From: Rhodococcus rhodochrous
GTDB taxonomy: Bacteria; Actinomycetota; Actinomycetes; Mycobacteriales; Mycobacteriaceae
Length of the DNA: 64,000 nt
Direction: 5' to 3'
Assembly (NCBI RefSeq): GCF_014854695.1
Contig: NZ_CP027557.1
Coordinates: 5,186,891 to 5,250,890 of the forward strand
The notes under the pieces are model-generated. The model worked only from the letters and a program-made list of their open reading frames with translations, did not search any database and was not told the DNA's origin. Below are positions 42,320 through 51,744 of the stretch, piece after piece; position 1 is the first letter of the stretch; every line of letters starts with the position of its first letter. Made by a program: the position numbers and the translations under genes.

Positions 42320-43486
42320 TTACTTCGAAACCAAGGTCGGAATATGGGCTTCGCGAGCCCATTCCGGGATTTCCGGGACCTTCCAGTTGAACATCTTCTC
42401 GGCGTTCTTGTAGAGGATCATCTCCGCTTCGTCGTCGGGGATGTCCGCGAAGAGTTCCTCCACCTTCGGCTGAGTTTCGTCCCAGATGCAGTTGGCGTGC
42501 GGGTAGTCGCACTCCCAGAAGATCTTGTCGAGACCGATCTCGTGGCGGTTGGCCAGGCCGTACGGCTCGTCGATCATGCAGAACCACATGTTGCGCTTGC
42601 AGATCTGCGACGGCGTCAGGCTCTGGTCCAGGTCGCCCCAGTACTTGTGAAGACCGTACTGGCGATCGGCACGCTCGAGAGTGACCGGCACCCAGCCGAT
42701 TCCACCCTCGGAGTACACGAGCTTGATCTTCGGGTACTTACGAGCCACCGGGCCGTACATCATGCCGACAGCGTGGGTGATGGTCTGCGTCATGCTCAGT
42801 GCGATCTCGAGCGCCGCCGAGGACTCCGGCGGGCGGTACGCCTTCCAGCCACTGGACGCGATGTGCATGCAGACAGGAATGCCTTCGGATTCGCAGATTT
42901 CCCAGATCGGGTTCCAGTAGTCCGAGTAGTAGGACGGCAGGCCGAGGTTGCTGGTCTCCTCGGGGATGGTGATCGCCCGGAAGCCGCGCTCGAGGTTGCG
43001 CTTGATCTCCTTGACGGCAGCTTCGATGTCCCAGAGCTGGATGATCGCCATCGGCACATACATCTCGGGTGCGACGAGGTGCCAGTCGTACATGAAGTCG
43101 TTCCAGGCCTTCACGCAGTAGTCTGCGAGTTCCTTGTCCTGGAAGTTGATGAACAGGGCACCACCGAAGCGCGGAAGGGTCGGGAAGCTCAGGCTCGACA
43201 TGATGCCGGCCCGCTCGAAGTCCGTCTTACGAGCAGCCGCGTCGTAGCAACCCGGGATCATGTCCTCGAATCGCATCGGCTCCCGGCCCCACTCCTCCTG
43301 CGGCTTGCCCGCAACGGCGTTGAGACCCAGGTAGGTGTGGCGAGTGTCCTCGTACATCCAGTACTCGGCACCGTTCTCGTCCTCGAGAACACGTGGGGCG
43401 CGGTCCTTGAACCGCGCGGGTACCCGCGAAGTCCAGGTGTCGCGCGGTTCGACGATATGATCGTCGACGCTGAACAATTTGCGCAT
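42320..43486 (-). CDS. COG2159 amidohydrolase (ACMSD-like) (2)
   Basis: A 388-residue TIM-barrel metal enzyme with FSVDDHIVEP at the N-terminus, CMHIASSG around residue 205 and FWECDYPHANCIW near residue 340. Like its paralogue at 36595 it belongs to the amidohydrolase 2 family, which includes aromatic-acid decarboxylases and hydrolases of cyclic intermediates. It lies 15 bases upstream of the fused CoA transferase. The start is ATG 43486. Confidence 0.88.
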   Translation of the reverse strand: MRKLFSVDDHIVEPRDTWTSRVPARFKDRAPRVLEDENGAEYWMYEDTRHTYLGLNAVAGKPQEEWGREPMRFEDMIPGCYDAAARKTDFERAGIMSSLSFPTLPRFGGALFINFQDKELADYCVKAWNDFMYDWHLVAPEMYVPMAIIQLWDIEAAVKEIKRNLERGFRAITIPEETSNLGLPSYYSDYWNPIWEICESEGIPVCMHIASSGWKAYRPPESSAALEIALSMTQTITHAVGMMYGPVARKYPKIKLVYSEGGIGWVPVTLERADRQYGLHKYWGDLDQSLTPSQICKRNMWFCMIDEPYGLANRHEIGLDKIFWECDYPHANCIWDETQPKVEELFADIPDDEAEMILYKNAEKMFNWKVPEIPEWAREAHIPTLVSK

Positions 43487-43530
43487 TGACCTTCCTTCTT
43501 CCTTCATTGATTGCGGAACCGGTTGGCTCG

Positions 43531-44790
43531 TCAGATATGTGAGGCCGCGAGTTCCGTTGCCAGGTCGTGTAGTCCGAGGTCGATGAGGACATCGACGGTG
43601 TCGGCTCCGAGTTCCGGAGCCGCAGTGAGGCCCGCTCCGCGCTGTCGACGGCGTGCGGCCATCTCCTCGCTTCCGGGATGATCGCCGTCCACGGGAACGA
43701 CCGCCACCGGAGTCAACGGAACGGTGTACGTCGCGTCGGGCAGCGACACCGGAACGCTCACTCCGAGATGATGAGCATGATCGGTGGCGACCGCTTCGCG
43801 GACGGTGCGGACCATCGCGGCGGGAACTCCCGCCTCGGTGAACATCTTCTCCCAGACGTGCGCGGGGCGGGCACCCAGAGCAGCTGCGATCACGGCTGTT
43901 TCGTCGTCGCGACCGGCACCGTAGTCGGCTCCGCGTTCCCACGAACCGACGGTCCGGTAGGACTCGGGCAGGCCCACGATGTCGACGAAGCGTTCCCAGT
44001 ACTTGCGTTCGATGGGGCAGATGAGCAGGACCCGTCCGTCGCCACAGGGGTACATCCGGTAGCGCGAACCCATCGCCTGGAAGGAGGGGCGCGACGGCAG
44101 GTCGTTCAGGCCGGCCTGCGCCTCGCGCCACATCCAGGACAGCGCCGCCTCCCAGATGGAAACGGTGACGACCTGACCGGATGCGCCACGTAGGCGCCGG
44201 AGCAGGGCTGCCTGGATGCCCAGGGCCGCCCAGATGCCTGCGAGAGCGGTGCCGTGTGCCTGGTACGACGCGGGCACACGGGGCATCCCGTCGTGCCATT
44301 CGACCTCGACCAGTCCGGCCATGACGTCGGGCTGGAGGCCGTGGGCCGGCATCGCGGCCCAGGGACCGTCGTCGCCGTATCCCGTCACAGAGCAGTACAC
44401 GAGCTCGGGATTGGCAGCCAGCAGCGTCTCGGCGTCCACGCCCCGCTTGCGGGCATCTTCGGGTCGGGCACCGACGATCACCACGTCGGCCCACCGGGCC
44501 AGGGCCGCCACGGCGGTCGGCCAGGTAGCGGAGCGCCGGTCGAGTGCGATGCTGCGCGTGCCGGCGTTGAGTGCGTGATGCACGTCGGATGTTCCCGCGA
44601 AGGGATTGCCGACCTGCCGGTTGCCGTCGCCGCCCCGCGGATTTTCGACCTTGACCACGTCGGCGCCGAAGTGGACCAGTGCCCGGCTCGCCATCGGACC
44701 ACTGAAGTGGGTGGAGAAGTCGACGACGCGCGGCCAGCCGCGGCCCGAGGGGTTCGAGTGTGACACGGATGAATCGAGTTGTCCCACCAT
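43531..44790 (-). CDS. CaiB/BaiF-family CoA transferase
   Basis: A 419-residue family III CoA-transferase-like protein (VVDFSTHFSGPMASRALVHFGADVVKVENP at the start, LVYCSVTGYGDDGPWAAMPAHG). The catalytic Asp position is replaced in the AHGLQPDVMAGL segment, as in a recognisable subgroup of the family, so the exact reaction is uncertain. It is the first gene of the 20-kb minus-strand cluster; the promoter is presumably in 44791-44920. Confidence 0.88.
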   Translation of the reverse strand: MVGQLDSSVSHSNPSGRGWPRVVDFSTHFSGPMASRALVHFGADVVKVENPRGGDGNRQVGNPFAGTSDVHHALNAGTRSIALDRRSATWPTAVAALARWADVVIVGARPEDARKRGVDAETLLAANPELVYCSVTGYGDDGPWAAMPAHGLQPDVMAGLVEVEWHDGMPRVPASYQAHGTALAGIWAALGIQAALLRRLRGASGQVVTVSIWEAALSWMWREAQAGLNDLPSRPSFQAMGSRYRMYPCGDGRVLLICPIERKYWERFVDIVGLPESYRTVGSWERGADYGAGRDDETAVIAAALGARPAHVWEKMFTEAGVPAAMVRTVREAVATDHAHHLGVSVPVSLPDATYTVPLTPVAVVPVDGDHPGSEEMAARRRQRGAGLTAAPELGADTVDVLIDLGLHDLATELAASHI

Positions 44791-44828
44791 GAATCTCGCC
44801 CCCCCTTTCTCGGTTCGTGGAGATGGTG

Positions 44829-44853
44829 TGTATCGGTATGCATGAGTTGTATC
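44829..44853. promoter_or_regulatory. candidate control region of the catabolic cluster
   Basis: Two direct copies of TGTATC (44829-44834 and 44848-44853), 19 bases apart in register (about two helical turns), flank a TATGCATG core. They lie about 40-65 bases upstream of the first gene of the cluster. A regulator site is inferred from spacing only. Confidence 0.3.
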
Positions 44854-44922
44854 AGCGGCGACGGTGCGGTTTCACTAGCTCCGTCCCATCTCGTGAAATC
44901 GAAGTTCGGGGATTTCGACGGA

Positions 44923-44964
44923 ACGAGGCAGTCCCGGCCACGGAAGTGACCGGGACTGCCTCGT
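44923..44964 (-). terminator. intrinsic-type terminator of the binding-protein gene
   Basis: A 15-bp perfect stem (44923-44937 with 44950-44964, 12-base loop) just downstream of the solute-binding protein gene, separating its transcript from the CoA transferase gene on the same strand. Confidence 0.85.
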
Positions 44965-44994
44965 CGCCAGGTTCGGAGCCCTCTCGGGCGGGGT

Positions 44995-46605
44995 TCAGTT
45001 CTTCAGGAACGCCTTGTCGAACAACATGATCGAGTCGTTCAACGGGGTGACGCCGTACACGTTCGGTGTCCAGGCCACGAAGTTGATGCCCGCGCCCCAC
45101 AGCGGCATCGGCTGGTCGACATTCATGAGCTCCTGGACCTTACCGATGGCAGTGCGCTTGGTTTCCTCGTCGGGAGCCGACAGCACCTCGTTGAGCAGTT
45201 CGTCCATCTGCGGGCTGTTGTACGCGAGGATGTTGTTGGTCGATGCGCTGTGGAGCGCACCGTAGAGCCGGATCTCCGGGTCCACGTCCGACATGCTGAA
45301 GCCACCGAAGCTCAGATCGAAATCCTTGTCCACGAAGCGGCGCTTGACCAGGTCGGTCGAGCTGCTGGCGTACTCGACCGCGGTATCGAAGCCGACAGCA
45401 TTGAGCTGGGCCTGCACCGCCAGCGCCAGCTCCTGGGAGTCGGGATTGTTGACGCTGAGGAACGTGATCTTGCCGTCGTAGCCGTCGGCCTTCGCCTCGT
45501 TCAACAGTTCGGTGGCCCGCTCGGGAGAGGGGGTGATGCCGTCGACGTCGCCGTGCCATGTGGACCACGGCTGGAACATGTCGGTTCCGGGCATGCCCTT
45601 GCCTTCGCGGACTCGTTGGTCGATCACCTCGGGATCGACGGCGAAGGCGATGGCCTGACGGACGCGCGGGTCCTCACCCGGACGTCCCGGAGCGGCATTG
45701 ATCTGGCCGAGAAGCTTGAGGTTGACCGGCTCGGCATATCCCGGGAACTCCGCCATCGCTGCTTCGACGGCCTCTGCGTTGCCCAGGTAGGCCATGTTGA
45801 TGCCGTTGGTCCGGAGCGCTTCGATCTTGGGCTGGTCGCCGGCGATGGCGACGAACTTCAGGCCGTCGAGGTTCGGCTCTCCGCCCCAGTAGTCGGGGCG
45901 TGCCTTCAGTTGCAGCTCCTGCTGTGGTTGCAGGCCGACCACCGTGAACGGCCCTGCACCGATGGGGGTGAACGTGTCGCCCTGCTGGGACGACGGCGCG
46001 ACGACCATCCCGTGGCCGTACGACAGCAGGGCCGGGAAGGTGGACCATGGGCGGTCCAGGCTGAACACCACGGTCGTCGGATCCGCAGCGGTCGTACTCG
46101 TCACGATCTCCTGGTAGAGCTGTGAGTGCGCACCGCGCCGGGTGTTGTAGCGGTCGATGCTGGCGACGACCGCGGCGGCATCGAGCGGAGTTCCGTCGCT
46201 GAACGTGACGCCTTCACGCAGCGTCATCGTCCACGTCAGTCGATCGTCGCTTTCTTCCATCGACTCGGCGAGGTGCGGCTCGAACTGTTCCGATTCGATG
46301 TCGTACCGCATCAGGACGTCGTAGACGGCGGCCATCTCGGTTCCGCCGGTCGGGCCGGTGGCCTGGGTCAGCGTCGGATCGAGGTTGGTCACCGGCGCGA
46401 GCGACGCAAAGGTGAGAGTTCCGCCCTTCACCGGCGGCCCGCCGTCACCCTGGTCGCCGATGACGCCGTGGACCACCTCCCTTTCCGATGAGGAACTTGC
46501 CGACGCTTCGTCCGATCCGCCGTTGCTCGCGCACCCGGTGAGCGCCACGGTACCGACCGCAACCGTCGCCAGTATTCGACCGAACCTTCTCGAGAACCTG
46601 CTCAT
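44995..46605 (-). CDS. family 5 solute-binding lipoprotein (peptide/nickel-type ABC)
   Basis: A 536-residue extracellular binding protein with a lipoprotein signal (VALTGC, Cys25) and family 5 signatures: LTWTMTLREGVTFSDGTPLDAA, FTVVGLQPQQELQLKARPDYWGG and VRQAIAFAVDPEVI. ATG 46605 follows a strong AGGAGG. Family 5 proteins bind peptides, nickel, oligosaccharides and many catabolic substrates. It is divergent from the matching permease/ATPase operon and likely imports the cluster's substrate or a conjugate. Confidence 0.9.
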   Translation of the reverse strand: MSRFSRRFGRILATVAVGTVALTGCASNGGSDEASASSSSEREVVHGVIGDQGDGGPPVKGGTLTFASLAPVTNLDPTLTQATGPTGGTEMAAVYDVLMRYDIESEQFEPHLAESMEESDDRLTWTMTLREGVTFSDGTPLDAAAVVASIDRYNTRRGAHSQLYQEIVTSTTAADPTTVVFSLDRPWSTFPALLSYGHGMVVAPSSQQGDTFTPIGAGPFTVVGLQPQQELQLKARPDYWGGEPNLDGLKFVAIAGDQPKIEALRTNGINMAYLGNAEAVEAAMAEFPGYAEPVNLKLLGQINAAPGRPGEDPRVRQAIAFAVDPEVIDQRVREGKGMPGTDMFQPWSTWHGDVDGITPSPERATELLNEAKADGYDGKITFLSVNNPDSQELALAVQAQLNAVGFDTAVEYASSSTDLVKRRFVDKDFDLSFGGFSMSDVDPEIRLYGALHSASTNNILAYNSPQMDELLNEVLSAPDEETKRTAIGKVQELMNVDQPMPLWGAGINFVAWTPNVYGVTPLNDSIMLFDKAFLKN

Positions 46606-47630
46606 GAACAACCTCCTAGAGAGAGGATCGGTCCCCACACCGACGGCGTCGCCCGACCCGCTGCGTTGCGGACTGTATGCTGCATCTCAGCTGTGCCACA
46701 AGATCTTTCGATAAAAAAGCGTTTTTCCGATATACGGAATGCCGTTGACGGACCGCACATTACGGCCGAGGCTGCAAGTGCGTCTCCCTACCGACCGTAG
46801 GGGGACGGCCCGTATGTTTCGGCCACGCGTGTGGTCACGCCCGTGATCTCGCCAATCCGTACCGCAGCATCGCCCCTTCGGACAAGACCCGACATCCCGG
46901 TTCGGGGACCTCCGGGAGCCCCTGCGGCAGAGCCGTCGGAGAGACCCGGAACAGCTCCGGCGCCCGGCGCGACATCCACACCCGTAGCCTCGCCCCTCGG
47001 TGCCGCGCCATCGGACGCGCGCGCTCGACGAGCCCGAGGCCGGCCGGGACACCGGACGGCGCAGCTCCCGAACACTGCCCTGCCGGTGTGCCGAATGGCC
47101 GATGATCGAGCCTTTGATCAGCGGTTTCACCGTTCGATGGTTCGCGCTTGGGCCATTCGTCCGAGAATCGGCCATGCCCGTCGACACCAGGCTCTCGGGT
47201 CCGGCGGCCGGGAGGTCGCCTCGCGATTCGGCCGGCGCGGGGCCGCGAAGAGCTCGCTTCTCTACGCCGCAGATACAGACCGACGGGTCCATTCCCACCA
47301 TCGGCAGGCGGTCTCACGACGCCGTTCTGTCGCACCGGCAACTCGATGCCATTCAATGGGACCAGCGCTCACGGCTTCGGATGTGGCGGAGGCTACATTC
47401 GAGTCGCACCCGGTCGGGTGGTGGCCGGCAATCGGTTCGCGAGCCGCTCTCCCTCGATCCCGCATCGATGCGCATCCCAGGAGGGTGAGTATGTGATCCG
47501 CCGAAGATGCTCTTCACCACCCCGGCAGGACACGGTCCGGTGCAGTTCGCTTCCGTCATCGTCTTCCGGCACAGGTCCGGCCACGTCGGAGATCGATCGT
47601 TCACGAAAATAGGAAGGAGGCGGTGACGCG
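46606..47630. other. long divergent intergenic region
   Basis: About 1 kb between the divergent binding-protein gene and the permease operon. The first 150 bases hold AT-rich promoter-like sequence and the palindrome at 46725-46739. The rest (46800-47600) is GC-rich with several open frames on both strands, none with a recognisable protein. It may be a decayed gene or a long regulatory leader. Confidence 0.5.
46725..46739. promoter_or_regulatory. candidate IclR-type operator
   Basis: TTCCG-ATATA-CGGAA, a perfect inverted repeat with a 5-base spacer, of the general form reported for IclR-family operators, located 120 bases upstream of the binding-protein start. An IclR regulator is encoded just beyond the transporter operon (52291-53163). 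Confidence 0.45.
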
Positions 47631-48584
47631 GTGGCACGAACAGTGATCGACAAGGTGATCGAACTGGTCGTCGTGCTCTTCATCGTCAGTCTCGGCACGT
47701 TCGCCCTCGTCTCGCTCATCCCCGGCGACCCATCGGTTGCTGTTCTCGGCGAAGGGCGTGCCCCGGAGGAGTACGCCCGGGTTCGCGCGGAGATGGGTCT
47801 CGACGACCCCTTCCTGACGAGGTACTGGGGCTGGCTGTCCGGGGCGCTGCAGGGCGACCTGGGGCAGTCGATGGTCCCGCCTCAGGGTGAGGTCACCGAG
47901 AGCATCGGCCTGGCACTGCCGGTCAGCTTCCAGCTGGCTCTGATGGGCCTCGTCATCGCCATCGCGGTGTCGATTCCACTCGCGATGTACTCTGCCCGGC
48001 ACCAGGGCGGCTGGATCGACCGCATGATCAGCGCCGGCACGTTCGGCATCCTGTCGGTCCCCAGCTTTCTCGCCGGGCTCCTGCTCATCATGGTGATGGT
48101 CAACTATCTGGGCTGGTTCCCACGTTCGCAGTGGGTGCGCATCTCCGAGGACCTCGGCCAGAATCTGTACCACGCCTTCCTGCCGGCCCTGACCATCAGC
48201 CTGCTCGAACTGGCGATGTTCACCCGTATCCTCCGTAGCGACCTCGTGACCACGCTCAAGGAGAACTTCATCCTCGTGGCGAAGGCGAAGGGGATGTCGA
48301 ACGCCCGGCTGCTCTTCAGCGATGCTCTGCGGCCGTCGTCCTTCTCCCTCATCACCATGATCGGCGTCGTGATCGGCTCGATGATCGGCAGCACCGTGAT
48401 CGTCGAGACCCTGTTCTCCCTGCCGGGGATGGGCTCGCTCATCGTCCGGGCGGCGCAGCAGGGTGACATTCCGATGGTGCAGGGAGCCGTCCTCGTGATC
48501 GCGGCGATCTACGTCATCGCGAACGCGGTCATCGACCTCTCCTACGGATACCTCGACCCAAGGAGTCGGCGTGCCCATGTCTGA
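47631..48584 (+). CDS. ABC transporter permease, DppB/OppB type
   Basis: A 317-residue inner-membrane permease with about six segments. The N-terminal FALVSLIPGDPSVAVLG, and the EAA-like loop ENFILVAKAKGMSNARLLF that contacts the ATPase are typical of DppB. GTG 47631 follows GGAGG. First gene of a four-gene operon; the next gene overlaps its end. Confidence 0.9.
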   Translation: MARTVIDKVIELVVVLFIVSLGTFALVSLIPGDPSVAVLGEGRAPEEYARVRAEMGLDDPFLTRYWGWLSGALQGDLGQSMVPPQGEVTESIGLALPVSFQLALMGLVIAIAVSIPLAMYSARHQGGWIDRMISAGTFGILSVPSFLAGLLLIMVMVNYLGWFPRSQWVRISEDLGQNLYHAFLPALTISLLELAMFTRILRSDLVTTLKENFILVAKAKGMSNARLLFSDALRPSSFSLITMIGVVIGSMIGSTVIVETLFSLPGMGSLIVRAAQQGDIPMVQGAVLVIAAIYVIANAVIDLSYGYLDPRSRRAHV

Positions 48585-49677
48585 GACGACCATCATCGAG
48601 AACCCGACGGACACCGGTCCCCTCGCCGAGGAGACGACGTCGGAGACCGCAGTGAACCCGACCGACCGAGAGGAACTGCGCCGGCTCTATCGTGTCGGCT
48701 CGGTCCTGACGGTCGTGGGCGCGCTCGCTGCGGGCCTCGCCGCGGCGCCGTTGCTCATCGTCCCGGTTCGCGTGCTGATCTTCCTGGCCGCCCTCGTGTT
48801 GCTGTACACGGGCGTGCGGCGGCTGGGACTGGCACGCTTCGGCCCCGACTTCGATCTCACCTTCATCCTGTCCTGCACCTGGCTGGCCGTGTTGGCCGCA
48901 GCCGCGCTGCTGGCCCCGCTCCTGCCCCTGGCCGAGCACGAGGACACCGCCAAGACGCTGACCTCGCCGAGCTACGCGCAGCCGAGCCTGTTCTCCGACC
49001 ACCCGCTGGGCACCAACAATTTCGGTCTCGACCTGTTGGCCCGATCGGTCTACGGGGCCCGGTACTCGCTGGTGGTCGCCATCTCCGCGGTGCTGATCGG
49101 CATGATCGTCGGCGGCGCGATCGGTGTGCTCGCCGGGTACTTCGGTGGGTGGATCGATCGGATCGTCGGTGTGCTCACCAACTCGCTCCTCGCGGTTCCC
49201 TCGTTGATCCTGCTCATCGCCCTTGCGTCGGTCCTCGAGACGAACCTGCGCAACATCTCGTTCGCGCTCGCCATCCTCGCGATTCCCAGCATGGCCCGCA
49301 TTGCACGAGCCAATACGCTGGTGTTCTCGCAACGAGAGTTCGTTCTGGCAGCACGCGCGATGGGTGCCACCCGGTTGCGGGTGATGGTCCGAGAGATCGC
49401 CCCCAACGTCGTCCTTCCGCTGGCTTCGATGGGCATGGTCCTGATCTCCGCGATGATCGTCGCGGAAGCCTCGCTGAGCTTCCTCGGCCTGGGCATCCAG
49501 CCCCCCACCCCCACCTGGGGCAACATGATCGCCGAAGGTCAGGGCACCGTATTCGAGCAGTATCCGCACATCGTCTGGGTGCCCGGATTGTTCCTGTTCC
49601 TGACAGTGTTCTCGTTCAACCTCGTCGGTGAGAAGGCGCAGAAGCGCACCGGCGGTACTCGGGAGGTGAAACTGTGA
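48571..49677 (+). CDS. ABC transporter permease, DppC/OppC type
   Basis: About 368 residues. An unusually long cytoplasmic N-terminus with two extra hydrophobic segments (residues 45-110) precedes the canonical OppC part: HPLGTNNFGLDLLARSVYGARYSL, EFVLAARAMGATRLRVM (ATPase contact loop) and SLSFLGLGIQPPTPTWGNM. GTG 48571 after AAGGAG is favoured; ATG 48577 is also possible. It overlaps both neighbours. Confidence 0.9.
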   Translation: MPMSETTIIENPTDTGPLAEETTSETAVNPTDREELRRLYRVGSVLTVVGALAAGLAAAPLLIVPVRVLIFLAALVLLYTGVRRLGLARFGPDFDLTFILSCTWLAVLAAAALLAPLLPLAEHEDTAKTLTSPSYAQPSLFSDHPLGTNNFGLDLLARSVYGARYSLVVAISAVLIGMIVGGAIGVLAGYFGGWIDRIVGVLTNSLLAVPSLILLIALASVLETNLRNISFALAILAIPSMARIARANTLVFSQREFVLAARAMGATRLRVMVREIAPNVVLPLASMGMVLISAMIVAEASLSFLGLGIQPPTPTWGNMIAEGQGTVFEQYPHIVWVPGLFLFLTVFSFNLVGEKAQKRTGGTREVKL

Positions 49678-50747
49678 CCCGCAACGAACCGCTGTTGACG
49701 GTGAGCGAGGTATCCACACGGTTCCGTACCAAGCGAGGCCGGCTCAGAGCCGTCGAGAACGTGTCGCTCAGTCTGGAACCGGGTGAGACCCTGGGGTTGG
49801 TCGGTGAATCGGGCTCCGGAAAATCCGTTCTGGGCCAGACGATCATGGGGCTCGTCTCGCACGGCGGGAAGACCACCGTGACCGGCACCGTGCTCTTCGA
49901 GGGCCGGGACATGCAGAAGCTGACCCGCAAGGAACAGCAGCAGGTGTGGGGCAAGGACGTCGCGATGGTCTTCCAGGACCCGATGTCCGCCCTCAACCCG
50001 TTCAAGAAGATCGGCACGCACATCACCGAATCCCTGCGCGCCCACCTGGGCCTGGACAAGGCCCAGGCGCGTGAACGGGCCATCGAGATGCTGCGCAAGG
50101 TCCGCATTCCCGAGCCGACCCGGCGCATCGACCAATACCCCCACGAACTGTCCGGTGGTATGCGTCAGCGTGTCGTGATCGCGATGGCCCTGGCCTGCGA
50201 TCCCAAGTTGGTCATCGCCGACGAACCCACCACCGCACTCGACGTGACGGTCCAGAAACAGATCCTCGAGCTGCTCGATGCACTCCGCACCGAGACCGGT
50301 ATGGCGGGGATCCTCATCAGCCACGACCTCGGAGTCGTGGCAGGGCAGACCGATCGGGTTGCGGTGATGTACGCGGGCCGGATCGTCGAGACCGCGCCCA
50401 CGCGGCAGTTGTTCACCTCGCCCCGGCACCCGTACACCGAGGCACTGCTCGCCGCGGTCCCCCGCATCGAGCAGGACCCGCACACCCGGCTCGAATCGAT
50501 CGAGGGCGGACTGCCCGACATGACCGCCCCGCCCCAGGGCTGCGCGTTCGCGTCGCGGTGCAAGTACAGTCGGCAACAGTGCCGGGAGACGGTCCCCCAT
50601 CTCGTTCCGTCCTCGGATACCGTCGGAGCCCCCCATCCCCACGAGGTGGCCTGTCATTTTCCTTTGGACGGTCGACCTGCAACCGATCTCGGTATGCCCC
50701 GCCTGGAAACACTCGATGATCGCGTGCTGGAAATGGAGGCAATCTGA
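49674..50747 (+). CDS. ABC transporter ATPase, DppD/OppD type
   Basis: A 357-residue ATPase: Walker [10 protein letters not shown]-loop [10 protein letters not shown], signature LSGGMRQRV, Walker [13 protein letters not shown], and the C-terminal oligopeptide-transporter cysteine motif ([14 protein letters not shown]) typical of the Opp/Dpp subfamily. GTG 49674 overlaps the permease stop (GTGA). Confidence 0.92.
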   Translation: MTRNEPLLTVSEVSTRFRTKRGRLRAVENVSLSLEPGETLGLVGESGSGKSVLGQTIMGLVSHGGKTTVTGTVLFEGRDMQKLTRKEQQQVWGKDVAMVFQDPMSALNPFKKIGTHITESLRAHLGLDKAQARERAIEMLRKVRIPEPTRRIDQYPHELSGGMRQRVVIAMALACDPKLVIADEPTTALDVTVQKQILELLDALRTETGMAGILISHDLGVVAGQTDRVAVMYAGRIVETAPTRQLFTSPRHPYTEALLAAVPRIEQDPHTRLESIEGGLPDMTAPPQGCAFASRCKYSRQQCRETVPHLVPSSDTVGAPHPHEVACHFPLDGRPATDLGMPRLETLDDRVLEMEAI

Positions 50748-51736
50748 TGGCAGGTAGTGGAGTCGCGCACCTGCGCACGAACGACGAGCCCGTCCTCTCC
50801 GTCGAGAATCTGGTCGTCGAATTCCCGGCCGGCCGTCATCAGACGGTCTACGCGGTCTCGGACATCAGCTTCGATCTCCTGCCGGGGGAAACCCTCGGGA
50901 TCGTCGGCGAATCCGGGTGCGGGAAGTCGACGGCAGGTCGGGCCGTGATGCAGCTACCGGCTCCGAAGTCCGGCAATGTCCGGATCGACGGGACAGAGTT
51001 GTCTTCGCTCAGTGCCTCTGCGCTGCGCCGGATCCGCGCGAAGATGCAGATGATCATGCAGGATCCCATTTCGTCGCTGAATCCGCGCCGCAAGGTCAAA
51101 CATCTGGTGACCGAGGGGCCTCGCATGTGGGGCCGGCAGGACAAGGAAGCACTCGAGAAGCGTGGTCGGGAGCTGCTCTGGGCGGTCGGTCTCGATCCGG
51201 ACATGGTGTGGGAGCGACTGCCCGGAGAGTTGTCGGGTGGTCAGTGCCAACGGGTGTGTATCGCGCGAGCGATGATGCTCGAGCCGAAGTTGCTCATCTG
51301 CGACGAGCCGGTGTCGAGTCTCGATGTCTCGGTGCAGGCGCAGATCCTCAATCTGCTCGAGCAGACGAAGGCCGAGTTCGACCTGACGATGATCTTCATC
51401 GCCCACAACATGGCCGTGGTCAAGAACATCAGCGACCGGGTCATGGTGATGTATCTGGGCAAGGTGTGCGAGATCGCACCCAGCCGGAACATGGAACATC
51501 AAGCGCGGCATCCATATACGCGTCTGCTGCTGGCTTCCATTCCGGATCCGGATATCCATCGTGAGGAGACCGAGGCCACGCCGGTGATCGAAGGCGACCT
51601 TCCGTCGCCGCTGGATCCGCCGTCCGGCTGCCGCTTCCGCACGCGTTGTCCGCTGGCGACCGAGCGCTGTGCCGCGGAGGAGCCGCTCCTCCGCGAGGTG
51701 AACGAGGGGCACTACGTAGCGTGCCATCACGTCTGA
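50747..51736 (+). CDS. ABC transporter ATPase, DppF/OppF type
   Basis: A 329-residue ATPase: Walker A GESGCGKST, QDPISSLNPRRKV, signature LSGGQCQRV, Walker B LLICDEPVSSLD and the C-terminal CRFRTRCPLATERC motif. ATG 50747 shares a base with the preceding stop (TGATG). It completes the peptide/nickel-type importer whose binding protein is divergently encoded. Confidence 0.92.
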   Translation: MAGSGVAHLRTNDEPVLSVENLVVEFPAGRHQTVYAVSDISFDLLPGETLGIVGESGCGKSTAGRAVMQLPAPKSGNVRIDGTELSSLSASALRRIRAKMQMIMQDPISSLNPRRKVKHLVTEGPRMWGRQDKEALEKRGRELLWAVGLDPDMVWERLPGELSGGQCQRVCIARAMMLEPKLLICDEPVSSLDVSVQAQILNLLEQTKAEFDLTMIFIAHNMAVVKNISDRVMVMYLGKVCEIAPSRNMEHQARHPYTRLLLASIPDPDIHREETEATPVIEGDLPSPLDPPSGCRFRTRCPLATERCAAEEPLLREVNEGHYVACHHV

Positions 51737-51744
51737 TCGATTCT

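Noticed and set aside
46831-47496. 221-codon plus-strand frame in the transporter control region
   Set aside because: No domain, weak start, and overlapping open frames on the other strand of equal quality. It may be decayed coding DNA but cannot be supported as a gene.
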